In this document: piece by piece, positions 35,299-43,939 of the stretch | Layout: each line of letters starts with the position of its first letter | Numbering within the stretch: the first letter of the stretch is position 1 | NCBI RefSeq assembly: GCF_023566055.1 | Contig: NZ_JALIQP010000002.1 | Span: 558,001-622,000, forward strand | DNA: 64,000 nucleotides | Direction of reading: 5' to 3' | Origin: Halosolutus amylolyticus | GTDB lineage: Archaea; Halobacteriota; Halobacteria; Halobacteriales; Natrialbaceae | The notes under the pieces: model-generated | Told to the model about the DNA's origin: nothing | Database searches by the model: none | The model's input: only the letters and a program-made list of their open reading frames with translations | Translations under genes and position numbers: made by a program

Positions 35299-35620
35299 TT
35301 CCGTCGAGTCGCTCGAGTACGATCCGGACGCGGAAACCTACCGGGTCGCGTACGATACGGCGACCACGTCGGCGAGCAGGGCCGTCCTCGCGGCCCTCGA
35401 CTCGATCGCCCCCGAGCGACTCCAACGCGGCGGTCCCCTGTACGACGCGCTCGATCCCGACGCGCTCGATCGGATTCTGGCGCCACCCCGCGACGACGAG
35501 ACGGCGGCCGAACGGTCAGTCCGGTTCACCTACCTCGGATTCCGGATCACCGCATTTAGCGAGGGATATCTCGAGATCCACTCGATCCGGGACGGCGAGA
35601 ACGAGGCGCGATCGAGGTGA
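35282..35620 (+). CDS. HalOD1 output-domain protein
   Basis: The 112-residue soluble protein fits the HalOD1 domain, which is frequent in haloarchaeal signalling. It has the GPLYDALDPDALDRIL motif near residues 50-65 and an SVRFTYLGFRITA strand pair near 80. No partner sensor is beside it. The start lies inside the end of the Lrp gene (17-base overlap), which hints at coupled expression. Confidence 0.75.
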   Translation: MTSPPDSVESLEYDPDAETYRVAYDTATTSASRAVLAALDSIAPERLQRGGPLYDALDPDALDRILAPPRDDETAAERSVRFTYLGFRITAFSEGYLEIHSIRDGENEARSR

Positions 35621-35816
35621 GTGACCGCCGTTTCGTCCCGCTCCCGACGGTCCCGCTGAACCGTTCCGGAATCCGCGACCGCCCGGTCGGCGCGATCGCC
35701 GACCGGCCGCGGGACGGTGCGTGGGAGAGCGGGAACTCCTAGCGGTATCCGGGTTCGGTCGACGCGGAACGTCGACGAGGGATCGATCGTCCCCGTATAC
35801 GATCACTAGAGGCGTC

Positions 35817-35869
35817 TTTAAATACAATTGAGAAATTCTATACAAAAAGATTTAGGTAGCGGCGGTTCC
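35817..35869 (+). promoter_or_regulatory. Promoter region of the DUF7344-like gene
   Basis: TTTAAATAC at 35817-35825 and an AT-rich word CTATACAAAAAGATTTAGG around 35838-35856 precede the ATG at 35888. The first element would give a leader of about 40 bases, the second one near 20. No gene was seen between 35621 and this point. Confidence 0.45.
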
Positions 35870-35887
35870 CGGAGTCGGTCGAGTAGG

Positions 35888-36454
35888 ATGACAACCACGG
35901 ACCGCCCCTTCCGCGATTCGGATGCCCAGCCCACGGAATCGGGAACCGAAGCGTCCCTCCTGTCTCCCGACGACGTGTTCCACATCCTCCAGACGTTCCG
36001 GCGGCGGGAGACGATTCGCTACCTGCTGGATGCAGACGGCCCGGTCAAGATGGGCGACCTCGCCGACCACGTTGCCGCACGCGAACACGAGACGACCGTG
36101 GCCGAACTGACGTCGACGCAGCGCCAGCGCGTCTACGTTCCGCTGTACCAGTCACACCTGCCGAAACTCGATCGGGCGGGCGTCATCGAGTACGACAAGC
36201 CCCGCGGGATCGTCCGATCGAGCGATCGGATCGAAACGTTCCGGCCGTACCTCGAGGCGGCGGCTCCGTCCCCAGCGTCGGCGACCGGCGGAGGGGTCGG
36301 CGCGGACGACGGCCACGACCGACGGTATTTCGTTGCGGCGATCGCCGCGGCCGCGAGTCTCCTGGTCGCGACCGCGGCGGGCCTCGAACTCCCCGGTCCG
36401 ATAGTCGGGGCGATCGTCACGGCGCTGGTCGCGCTCGGGACGGCGTCGATCTGA
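35888..36454 (+). CDS. DUF7344-like winged-helix protein with C-terminal membrane anchor
   Basis: The 188-residue protein has an N-terminal winged-helix-like part (FHILQTFRRRETIRYLLD, then LADHVAAREHE and YQSHLPKLDRAGVIEYD) matching the DUF7344 group of haloarchaeal HTH proteins. Two hydrophobic segments at about 145-165 and 167-186 anchor it. The role is unknown; a membrane-bound regulator is possible. Start 35888 fits the DUF; upstream starts add a basic extension. Confidence 0.72.
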   Translation: MTTTDRPFRDSDAQPTESGTEASLLSPDDVFHILQTFRRRETIRYLLDADGPVKMGDLADHVAAREHETTVAELTSTQRQRVYVPLYQSHLPKLDRAGVIEYDKPRGIVRSSDRIETFRPYLEAAAPSPASATGGGVGADDGHDRRYFVAAIAAAASLLVATAAGLELPGPIVGAIVTALVALGTASI

Positions 36455-36509
36455 CCCGATCGACGTCGCCAGCGGATCGCGACCCGGACGCACCCCGCGG
36501 GCCTCCGGG

Positions 36510-36812
36510 TCAGATGACGTCGTCGGGGTCGTGCGTCTCCGCCATCCGCGTCGCTTCGGCCGCGTACTGCTCTCGCAGGGCCGGATCGTCGGTCGCGCCG
36601 AGGTTGTCGGGATCGGCGTCGACGGCGGCGGTCGTGTCGCGAACGTCGGTAAACGACGTGAGCGCGCGTTCCTTGCGGAAGTACCGATCGCCGTCGGGCG
36701 TGGCGTAGGTGAGGATGATCAGGTTCTGTTCGTCGTCGGAGTAGGTCCGTTCGACGAGCCACACGCGTACGCTATCGTCCGGTGTGTCGGACGAGTCCGA
36801 TGCGTTCGACAT
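36510..36812 (-). CDS. Conserved haloarchaeal protein of unknown function (100 aa)
   Basis: The soluble acidic protein has a central VRVWLVERTYSDDEQNLIILTYATPDG segment and a C-terminal helical part ending DPDDVI. The first 14 residues are disordered. No family is recognised with confidence. It is divergent from the lipoprotein gene across about 175 bases. Confidence 0.6.
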   Translation of the reverse strand: MSNASDSSDTPDDSVRVWLVERTYSDDEQNLIILTYATPDGDRYFRKERALTSFTDVRDTTAAVDADPDNLGATDDPALREQYAAEATRMAETHDPDDVI

Positions 36813-36987
36813 GGGAGCGAGTCCGGCGTCCGGACGGAAGAATGTGAGCGTCGTCGATCGGGATCGACGCCGTCACGTGGGCGATCTGAGCGGCGACGTA
36901 TGCCCGCTCGATCGCCGGGGACACCCCGCTGAAAGCGCTGTTTTACCTTGGAGAAGGCCTTTACCGATATCGATCCGTGAAATCCGT

Positions 36988-37746
36988 ATGCATCGGCGAA
37001 CGGCACTCACGACGGCAGGCGGCACGCTGGCGGTCGCGCTTGCGGGCTGTCTGTCCGACTCCGACGATACAGGAACGGACGACGAAGACGACGTGGGAGA
37101 CGACGATCCCGGGGACGACGGGCAGAACGGCGACGGAGACGGCGGCGAGTGGAACGACGACTACCTCGGCGAACGCATGGCGACGACGCCATCGCTCGAG
37201 TTCAGTACGATCCAGGGCGCGCAACTGGCGGACGTTCCGCTGGAGAGCGAGGACGTCGACGACGGCACAACCGACGACCGCGTCGAAACGGATCCCCGCG
37301 TCGACGAACCGCCGCACGAGATCACGGTGCCGGACGAGGCGGACTCCGAGACGGACCCGGACGGCGAGTACCGGGTCAGGCTGCTGGAAACCGCTGCGGA
37401 GCGCGACGACGTCCTCGAGATGGAGACCGTCGACGATGAGACTCGCGATCGGCTCCAGGCGGTCGACTTCGACGACGCCGTGCTGGTCGTCGTCGAATCC
37501 GGGTACGGCTCCAGTTCGATCGTCCACCGCTGGGCGCGCGTCGAGGACGTCGACGACGGCGTCCACCTCCACGGCTACTACCGGAAGCCGTACGAACGGC
37601 TCGCCGACATGAGCCCGCGGCTGTCCGTCCTCGAAGTCGAGCGCCCGGACGACGACCCGTCGCTCGCTCGCGTGAGCCTCACCGTCACACCGGACCACCG
37701 CGTTCACTTCAATTCGACCGAGGGCGTCGTGTCGATCGGCGACTGA
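36988..37746 (+). CDS. Secreted lipoprotein with acidic linker
   Basis: The 252-residue protein starts with a short Arg-Arg signal (MHRRTALTTAGGTLAVALAG) ending in a lipobox LAGC, so it is a lipid-anchored Tat-type precursor. A very acidic Asp/Gly linker spans about residues 25-60, and a mostly beta domain follows. The function of the domain is unknown. Confidence 0.72.
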   Translation: MHRRTALTTAGGTLAVALAGCLSDSDDTGTDDEDDVGDDDPGDDGQNGDGDGGEWNDDYLGERMATTPSLEFSTIQGAQLADVPLESEDVDDGTTDDRVETDPRVDEPPHEITVPDEADSETDPDGEYRVRLLETAAERDDVLEMETVDDETRDRLQAVDFDDAVLVVVESGYGSSSIVHRWARVEDVDDGVHLHGYYRKPYERLADMSPRLSVLEVERPDDDPSLARVSLTVTPDHRVHFNSTEGVVSIGD

Positions 37747-38020
37747 AGCCGGTACGACGGCATTCGACGGAAGTCGCCCCGTATCGGACGCCCGGCGAGG
37801 GCTGGGTTTCGTATAGCGGTAACGGATATACTGCCGCCGGGGACGATCGATCCGGAAACGACTGGAGCCGGTGCGAACGCGGTGCCGCTGTTGTCGATTC
37901 GCTCTCGGAACTACGGTCGCGGCCCGCCCGCGGCGCCGTGAAAACGGATCCGCCCGGAAGACTCGTGACCCCCGGTCGAGCCGACAGGTACTCACGGGCG
38001 GCCCCATTCAGTGCCGACAT

Positions 38021-39637
38021 ATGGCAGGACGGGCACTGACGACGTACCAGCCCACGAAACCCGAACTCGCCGTACTGATCTCGGGGATCGTCAGCATGGG
38101 CCTCGAGATTCTCGCCGTGCGGATCGTCGCGCCGCAGTTCGGGAGCCACATCTACACCGTCGGCGGCATCCTGACGGTCTTCCTCGCGGCCCTGAGCCTG
38201 GGCTACTGGCAGGGCGGCAAGCGATCGGTCACGGCCACGAACCGGGAGATGGTCTGGATCATGCTCGCGACGGCGACGTACGTCGCCGTAGTGGTCTACG
38301 CGAGCGACCTGTTGCTCACCGCGACGGCGACGCTGGCGGTGCCGCCGCGGTACGCTTCGCTGCCGGCCGTGATCCTCCTGTTCGGCCCGCCGACGTACCT
38401 GCTGGGCTTCATCAGCCCCTACGCGGCCGAACTCTCGCGGAAGGAGAGGACCGGCGAGGCCTCGGGCCACGTTTACGCGCTGGGAACGATCGGGAGCATC
38501 TTCGGGTCGGGCGCGACCACGTTCGTCCTCGTGCCGGCCCTCACGATTTCACAGATCGGCGTCCTCTTCGGGCTCACCCTCGTCGGGACGGCGGTCGCCC
38601 TGACGCTGCCGTCGCTCCCGCGAAAGTCAACCGTCGCGAGCATGGTCGTCGTGCTGTTGCTCGTCGGCGCCGCGGGCGGCACCCCGATCGCGTACGACTA
38701 CCGCGGCGAGGTCGTCTACGAGACCCAGACGCCCTACCAGCAACTCGAGGTCGTCGACGACGGCGACGTCCGAACGCTGTACCTCGACGGGGCGCGCCAC
38801 AGCGCGATCGATCTCGAGGACCCCGATCGACACGTCTTCACCTACACGGAGTACTTCCACCTGCCGATGCTGATGGCCGACGACGTCGACGACGTCGATC
38901 GGGTCCTGTTCGTCGGCGGGGGCGGCTACACCGGTCCGCAGGACTTCGCGGAGCAGTACGACGTGACCGTCGACGTGGTCGAGATCGATCCCGAGGTGAC
39001 CGGCGCGGCCGAGACCTATTTCGGACTCGATCGCGGGGACGTCAACGTTCACACGGGAGACGGCCGCCAGTTCCTCCAGCGAACCGACGAGACCTACGAC
39101 CTGATCGTTCTCGACGCCTTCAAGAAAGAGCAGGTTCCGTTCCACCTGACGACCGTCGAGTTCATGGAACTGCTCTCCGAGCGGCTGAGCGAGGACGGGA
39201 TGGTCCACGCGAACGTGATTTCGGCACCCAGCGGACCGGCGGGCGAGTTCTACCGCGCCCAGTACAAGACGATGGCCGAGGTCTTTCCGACGGTTTCCAG
39301 TTACCGCACGTCGGACCTGAACGCGATCCAGAACGTCCAGCTCGTGGCTTCGAAGGACGACACGCGGCTCACGAAAGCCGAACTCCGCGACCGGAACGCC
39401 GCACGGGAGACGGGGGTCGACCTCCAGGACCCGATCGACAACCGGATGGCCGAACCAGACACCGACGACGCACCGGTGCTGACCGACGATCGCGGCGAGG
39501 TCGACAGCCTGCTGGATCCGATGCTGGGACAGCGCTATGTCATCGAGGAGACCGACGGAACCGAGACCACGGGCGAACCCGCAGCCGCGATCGGCGGGGA
39601 CCGGACGATGCGGGCACCGATCGCCACCTCCCGATAG
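38021..39637 (+). CDS. Membrane protein with spermidine-synthase-like methyltransferase domain
   Basis: The 538-residue protein has about seven or eight N-terminal membrane helices to residue 230 and then a spermidine-synthase-like Rossmann domain at about 245-480. The motif VLFVGGGGYTGPQDF is near 305, an acidic end of strand VEIDPEV near 325, and ALDAFKKEQVP-like DLIVLDAF near 362. Such fusions are widespread and their reaction is unproven; putrescine aminopropylation is not assured. A non-conserved acidic tail follows. The ATG at 38021 begins just before the first helix. Confidence 0.82.
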   Translation: MAGRALTTYQPTKPELAVLISGIVSMGLEILAVRIVAPQFGSHIYTVGGILTVFLAALSLGYWQGGKRSVTATNREMVWIMLATATYVAVVVYASDLLLTATATLAVPPRYASLPAVILLFGPPTYLLGFISPYAAELSRKERTGEASGHVYALGTIGSIFGSGATTFVLVPALTISQIGVLFGLTLVGTAVALTLPSLPRKSTVASMVVVLLLVGAAGGTPIAYDYRGEVVYETQTPYQQLEVVDDGDVRTLYLDGARHSAIDLEDPDRHVFTYTEYFHLPMLMADDVDDVDRVLFVGGGGYTGPQDFAEQYDVTVDVVEIDPEVTGAAETYFGLDRGDVNVHTGDGRQFLQRTDETYDLIVLDAFKKEQVPFHLTTVEFMELLSERLSEDGMVHANVISAPSGPAGEFYRAQYKTMAEVFPTVSSYRTSDLNAIQNVQLVASKDDTRLTKAELRDRNAARETGVDLQDPIDNRMAEPDTDDAPVLTDDRGEVDSLLDPMLGQRYVIEETDGTETTGEPAAAIGGDRTMRAPIATSR

Positions 39638-39647
39638 ACAGATTGCG

Positions 39648-40378
39648 GGCTCTGTTGAAACTCTTGCTTGGGGATATATTTCGGGAGTCATGCTGAATAC
39701 AGGGCGCATATCGGACACAGTGCAACCCAAGATCTATGCACTCACTCCGATTTGTGGAACTAATGGTCGGGTTGGAACGTGGAACCGTCGAATTGGAGCC
39801 GTTTCGAGAAGAATGGAAGGAACTCTACAACCAAGAAATAGCGCGGCTGAAAGATATCGCGGGCGATCGGTTCCTCGAGTTTGAGCATATTGGTAGCACC
39901 GCCATCGAGGGAATGCCTGCGAAGCCAATAATCGACATCCTCGCTGTCGTCGAAGATTTGGACGAAGCGGAAGATCTCATCCCTCTACTCGAAGAACACC
40001 GGTACGAATACCGCCCCGGAGACATAGAAGGACGACTATTCTTCGCCAAAGGGCCGCGCACGAATCGTACCTTCTACCTCTCACTCACAGAGCAAGGGAG
40101 CGACTTCTATACCGATAAAATCGCTTTCAGGGAGTATCTTCGTGAGCACCCTGAAGCCGCCGAACAGTACGCCTCCTTGAAGAAGAAAGCGGCAGAGAAA
40201 TATCCGAAAAACAGGGAGAAATACACCGCGGAAAAGGGAGACTGTATTCAGGATATTCTCGATCGGGCGATGAACGAGTAATCACTGCTCTACCCATATG
40301 CCCGTGCTCCAGTTTGATAGATACAGCCGCTGTATTCAGCAGGTGAATGCTATCAGGTACTGTGATTTCAACAGAGCT
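39648..40378 (+). mobile_element. IS6-like bounded cassette carrying a GrpB gene
   Basis: The left end reads GGCTCTGTTGAAA and the right end is the inverted copy TTTCAACAGAGCT, 12 perfect bases; these resemble terminal repeats of IS6-family elements. A 7-base imperfect direct repeat flanks them, GATTGCG at 39641-39647 and GATCGCG at 40379-40385. Inner inverted repeats TGCTGAATACAG lie at 39691-39702 and 40330-40341. No transposase is inside; the only cargo is the low-GC GrpB gene. The unit is probably non-autonomous. Confidence 0.65.
39763..40281 (+). CDS. GrpB family nucleotidyltransferase-like protein
   Basis: The 172-residue protein fits the GrpB family, a nucleotidyltransferase fold. The conserved signature FEHIGSTAIEGMPAKPIIDILAVV lies near residues 38-60 in the start region. 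The length is normal. Codon usage and base composition are unlike the neighbours: one 60-base stretch holds only 45% G+C by count, and codons such as GAA, AAA and TAT are common. It sits between inverted repeats as the sole gene of a mobile cassette. An ATG at 39736 gives nine extra residues; 39763 starts the conserved part. Confidence 0.85.
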   Translation: MVGLERGTVELEPFREEWKELYNQEIARLKDIAGDRFLEFEHIGSTAIEGMPAKPIIDILAVVEDLDEAEDLIPLLEEHRYEYRPGDIEGRLFFAKGPRTNRTFYLSLTEQGSDFYTDKIAFREYLREHPEAAEQYASLKKKAAEKYPKNREKYTAEKGDCIQDILDRAMNE

Positions 40379-40451
40379 GATCGCGTCGATTCGGGGTCCT
40401 CGGACGATCGAGCCTCTCGAATCGCCGGCCCGCTAATCGGCGGCCGCGTCC

Positions 40452-41009
40452 TCAACCCTGCCACTCCTCGCGAAGCAGTCCGTACTGGATCGTATCGCGG
40501 TATTCGCCGTCGACGAATCGGTCCTTCCGGAGGCGACCTTCCACGGTGAACCCGAGCGATTCGAGCAGTCCACGGGACGCGTCGTTGAAGTCGTAGGCGA
40601 CCGCCCAGACGCCCGGCGCGTCGTAGACCCGGAACACGTACTCGATGACGAGCGAGACGGACTCCCGGCCGTACCCCTCGCCGTGGACCTCGGGGATCAG
40701 CCAGTAGCCCAGTTCGGGCCGCCGCCAGTCGGCGTCCTGGACCGAAACGAGGCCGATCGGACGTACGTCATCGTCCGCGGTCGACGGATCCGGTTTCGGC
40801 GGGTCCCGATCGCCCTCGAGGCAGACGAGAAACAGGTCGTCGTCGGGGTCCTCGACCCACTCCTCGATCTCCGATCGATTCTGGACCGGCGACCCGAGCG
40901 GGTAGCGAAGTTCCGGATTGGCGCTCCCGCGCTGGAGGAACGGGACGTCCTCGGTCTCGACCGACCGGAGCGTGACTCGTTCGCCGTCCTGCACGCGTGC
41001 TCCCGGCAT
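40452..41009 (-). CDS. GNAT acetyltransferase, RimJ/RimL-like
   Basis: The 185-residue enzyme matches the RimJ/RimL type of GNAT: VTLRSVETEDVPFL at residues 12-25, an internal PELGYWLIPEVHGEGYGRES acetyl-CoA region near 105-123 and a C-terminal RGLLESLGFTVEGRLRK. It probably acetylates a protein N-terminus or a small amine; the substrate is unknown. It begins at an ATG at 41009 and is convergent with the mobile cassette. Confidence 0.82.
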   Translation of the reverse strand: MPGARVQDGERVTLRSVETEDVPFLQRGSANPELRYPLGSPVQNRSEIEEWVEDPDDDLFLVCLEGDRDPPKPDPSTADDDVRPIGLVSVQDADWRRPELGYWLIPEVHGEGYGRESVSLVIEYVFRVYDAPGVWAVAYDFNDASRGLLESLGFTVEGRLRKDRFVDGEYRDTIQYGLLREEWQG

Positions 41010-41064
41010 GCGTTCCCCGATCGTGTCGAACGGTATATGTTTTCCGTTCGGCGGGCAGTCGGCC

Positions 41065-41928
41065 TCACTCCAGCCGACTGTAATCGGGGTCGAACATCTG
41101 TGCCGACATCGGGGCCGGATCGCCCTCGGTCAGGTTGTACCGCGAGAAGTCCTCGACACCGGCCTCCCGGAGGAAGTCCTCGTCGTAGACGGCGTTGCCG
41201 GTGAACTCGGCCGGGTCGCGGCCGAGAATCTCGAGGACGGTGTCCGCGACGATGTCGGGCGTCCGCCAGTCGTCCTCGGTCCCGAGTCCGAAGTAGCGGG
41301 TCGCCCGGGTGTCGATCGCCGTGACTGGCCAGAAGGCGTTACAGCCCACGTCGTCCCCGCTCAGTTCGGTCGCGAGCGAGAGCGTCAGGAACGACATCCC
41401 GAGTTTCGACCACGCGTACGGTGCTTCGCCGGGGGCCCGATCGACGGTCACCGGCGGCGCGTTGGTCAGCAGCCAGGCGTCGTCGACCTCCCGGAGGTGG
41501 TCGATAAACGCCCGCGAGGTGAGGTACGTGCCGCGGACGTTGACGTCCGTCAGGAGATCGAAGCGGTTCGGCGGGAGGTCCGCGACGGTCGCCAGCTGGA
41601 TCGCGCTCGCGTTGTTGATGACGATGTTGACCTCGCCGAACTCGTCGATCGCGCGCTCGGCGGCCGCCTCGACCTCGGCCTCGTCGCGGACGTTCAACTG
41701 GATCGGGAGCGCCTCGACGCCGCGCTCGCGGGCCTCGCGAGCGGTCTCCTCGATCGAACCCTTGAGGTCGCTGTCCTCGTAATCGTCGTCTTCCTCGCTC
41801 GTCTTGCCAGTCGAGACGATGTTACAGCCCTGCTCGGCGAGCGCGAGCGCGATCGCCTTGCCGATGCCGCGAGTCGTTCCGGTGATGAACGCCGTCTGAC
41901 CGGACAGGTCCGGTTTCTCGAGAGACAT
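41065..41928 (-). CDS. SDR family oxidoreductase, HSDL2-like
   Basis: The 287-residue short-chain dehydrogenase has TGTTRGIG near residue 16, the NNAS motif near 103, and YAWSKLG as the YxxxK catalytic pair near 170. It resembles the hydroxysteroid-dehydrogenase-like-2 group, which prefer longer acyl or steroid substrates. The natural substrate is not predicted. The left end of the second 86-bp palindromic repeat lies 82 bases upstream. Confidence 0.85.
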   Translation of the reverse strand: MSLEKPDLSGQTAFITGTTRGIGKAIALALAEQGCNIVSTGKTSEEDDDYEDSDLKGSIEETAREARERGVEALPIQLNVRDEAEVEAAAERAIDEFGEVNIVINNASAIQLATVADLPPNRFDLLTDVNVRGTYLTSRAFIDHLREVDDAWLLTNAPPVTVDRAPGEAPYAWSKLGMSFLTLSLATELSGDDVGCNAFWPVTAIDTRATRYFGLGTEDDWRTPDIVADTVLEILGRDPAEFTGNAVYDEDFLREAGVEDFSRYNLTEGDPAPMSAQMFDPDYSRLE

Positions 41929-42010
41929 GCGTACAGCATTCGGGACCGGCGGTATAGTTCTCCGGGGCGAACCGGGCGATCGTCGGTCAGAAAGTGGAAA
42001 CCGATCGGCC

Positions 42011-42096
42011 CATACGGACCGCTGTACGTCAGTTCCGGCACAACCGCGAGCCGTCCTGCGGTTGCGCCGGTAAATCGTTCCAGCAGACCGTATCAG
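42011..42096. repeat. Palindromic 86-bp repeat, copy B
   Basis: The arms match copy A (30442-30527): same outer CATACGG and CCGTATCAG, same GTACGTCAGTTCCGGC left segment and GCGGTTGCGCCGG right segment. The loops differ completely. The right end again contains the TGA stop of a minus-strand gene (42093-42095), here the carboxymuconolactone-decarboxylase-family gene. Confidence 0.8.
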
Positions 42097-42491
42097 TCGT
42101 CAGCCGTCGCCTCCTGTTGCTCGATGTGCTCGACGATTTCGTCCGTCTCCGCGGCGAACTCGTCCACGTCGACCTCGTTGCCGTGGAGCAGCGTCGAGAA
42201 GTACTGGGTGGAACTGGCGAGGTTGACGGCCTCCTCGATTTCGGCCTCCGAGACGCCCGCCAGCCGCGACTCCGCCTTGTGGAAGTAGGCGCAGTACGGA
42301 CACTTCATCGCAGACGCCGCGGCGACCCCGATCAGTCCCTTCTCCCGTGGGGAGAGTTCTGTCTCTCCGAACGTGAGGTCGCGGAAAATTCCCCAGCTGT
42401 GATCGCCGGCCGGCTCGGCGATGAGCTCCATCCAGCTCGGGACCTGCCCGAGCGTCCGTTCGATCTCCTCGCGTGACTCTGTTGATACCAT
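42093..42491 (-). CDS. AhpD-like carboxymuconolactone decarboxylase family protein
   Basis: The 132-residue protein has a CPYCAYFHKAE motif near residue 63, the redox-active CxxC with a histidine typical of AhpD-type peroxidase partners. The rest is helical. It could reduce peroxides or act in ring cleavage; no redox partner is adjacent. Its stop codon lies within a repeat element. The start at 42491 is preferred to one at 42509. Confidence 0.83.
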   Translation of the reverse strand: MVSTESREEIERTLGQVPSWMELIAEPAGDHSWGIFRDLTFGETELSPREKGLIGVAAASAMKCPYCAYFHKAESRLAGVSEAEIEEAVNLASSTQYFSTLLHGNEVDVDEFAAETDEIVEHIEQQEATADD

Positions 42492-42606
42492 GGTAACGAA
42501 CCCCCGCACGAGAGCGTTCGATCGCGATCGTTACGTAGGCAACTGTTGACAGGATTGCAGTCGCTGCCGATCGTCCGGTTGCTGCAACCGAACGGCGGCC
42601 GACAGA

Positions 42607-42690
42607 TATAGTAGCCACTGAAAATCAATGCACACCTGATCGCAGGACAGCTTTGCGATCAGTGTGTAAACCGTTTCAGTGGCTACTATA
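42607..42690. repeat. MITE-like element with TATAGTAGCCACTGAAA ends, copy 1
   Basis: The 84-bp intergenic element starts TATAGTAGCCACTGAAA and ends with the inverted TTTCAGTGGCTACTATA. Its core contains two further inverted words, GATCGCAGGACAGC and GCTTTGCGATC. A second copy lies at 61764-61846 in reverse orientation. No obvious target duplication was seen. Confidence 0.8.
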
Positions 42691-42706
42691 GAATCGTGAA
42701 GGCGTC

Positions 42707-43315
42707 TCAGACGCCCGCACCGGTCGGCGCGTCGGGCAAGTCGTGTTTCTCGACCTCGATGCCCAGTTCTTCCAGTGCGGCCTCGAGGTGACGCTCTTCT
42801 GCGAAGTCGACGCCGTCTTCCTCGCGGAGTCGCTGGGCCGTCGCGAGCACCTCGCCGCGACGATCGTCCGGGATCGAGAACTTGTCCGTCGCGAGTTCGA
42901 TCGTCAGGCCGTTGTGATCACGGGTGTACAGCGAGTGGAAGATGCCGCGATCGAACTCGTTGTAGCCGCGACCGGCGTCATCGAGCGCCTCCTTCGTCTC
43001 GACGAACCGTTCGGGATCGACCGAGAACGAGAGGTGGTGGACCGAGCCGATCTGGTGCTGGAGCGGACGCGGATTCGAGCCTCGATCGCCGACGAAGAAG
43101 GTGAGAATCCGGCCGTCGCCCGTGTCGAAGAAGAGGTGCGTCGAGTCCGGATCGTCGAGGTTGGGCTGTCTGAGCACGAGGGGCATCCCCAGCAGGTCGC
43201 GATAGAACGCGATCGTGTCCGCCTCGTTACTCCCGATCAGGGTGATGTGGTCGGTTCCGGAGAGTCGGATCGGACTCTCGGGCGGTTCTGCGGTGATTTC
43301 TGGCTCGTCCGTCAT
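42707..43315 (-). CDS. VOC family (glyoxalase/dioxygenase-like) protein
   Basis: The 202-residue protein has two VOC half-modules: DHITLIGSNEADTIAFYRDLLGMPLV near residues 20-45 and GSVHHLSFSVD near 90-100. Metal ligands can be suggested in DHITL, THLFF and VHHLS plus a later ITIELA-like strand. VOC proteins include glyoxalase I, extradiol dioxygenases and antibiotic-resistance proteins, so the reaction is unknown. Confidence 0.8.
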   Translation of the reverse strand: MTDEPEITAEPPESPIRLSGTDHITLIGSNEADTIAFYRDLLGMPLVLRQPNLDDPDSTHLFFDTGDGRILTFFVGDRGSNPRPLQHQIGSVHHLSFSVDPERFVETKEALDDAGRGYNEFDRGIFHSLYTRDHNGLTIELATDKFSIPDDRRGEVLATAQRLREEDGVDFAEERHLEAALEELGIEVEKHDLPDAPTGAGV

Positions 43316-43388
43316 GGGCACCGGTAGGTGTTCGAGACGTAAACCGGTGCGCCTCCCGGCTACTGCCGCGGGACGCGGTCGAGGTGTT

Positions 43389-43817
43389 TCAGTCCTCGTC
43401 CCCGCCCGCACCAGTCACGACGACCGGTCGATCGGTGTTGAGAATGATCGACTGCGTGACGCTCCCGAAGACCGCCTTGCCGACGGGGGATCGTTTCCGC
43501 CCGCCGAGGACGATGGCGTCGGCGTCGTACTCGTCGGCCCACTCGAGGATGTCGTCCTCCGTGTCGCCGCTGTCTTCGAGGATCGTCACGTCGACGTCGT
43601 GGTCCTCGAGGTGTTCCTGGGCTGCCCGAACGGAGCCGATCCGCGAGGCCGACTTGAACTGTTCGAACTCCTTCGGGAGATCCTCGCCCTCGTCGGTGAA
43701 GACGAACAGGAGGTAGGCCTCGACGGACTCGTCCGCGTGGGGCAACGACGCGACGTACTTCGCCTGTGCGAGCGCTCGGTCCTCGTTGGTGTCGACGGGT
43801 ATCAGCACGCGGTGCAT
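43389..43817 (-). CDS. UspA-type universal stress protein
   Basis: The 142-residue protein is a single Usp domain: an N-terminal MHRVLIPVD, a central DADAIVLGGRKRSPVG near residue 98, and GSVTQSIILNTDRPVVV near 120-136, the ATP-binding motif G(2)xG(9)G(S/T). It likely binds ATP. It starts at the ATG at 43817. No partner gene is beside it. Confidence 0.88.
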   Translation of the reverse strand: MHRVLIPVDTNEDRALAQAKYVASLPHADESVEAYLLFVFTDEGEDLPKEFEQFKSASRIGSVRAAQEHLEDHDVDVTILEDSGDTEDDILEWADEYDADAIVLGGRKRSPVGKAVFGSVTQSIILNTDRPVVVTGAGGDED

Positions 43818-43939
43818 ACCGGACAGTTCGCACAGACGACCTATAAAACCGCTAGTGCGTTCTGGCTGGGTTGGAGTTCTCGTTCCGGCCACGCCGCCAG
43901 CGGTCGGCGATCGTCGCCACACCCACCGTCGGGACCCCC

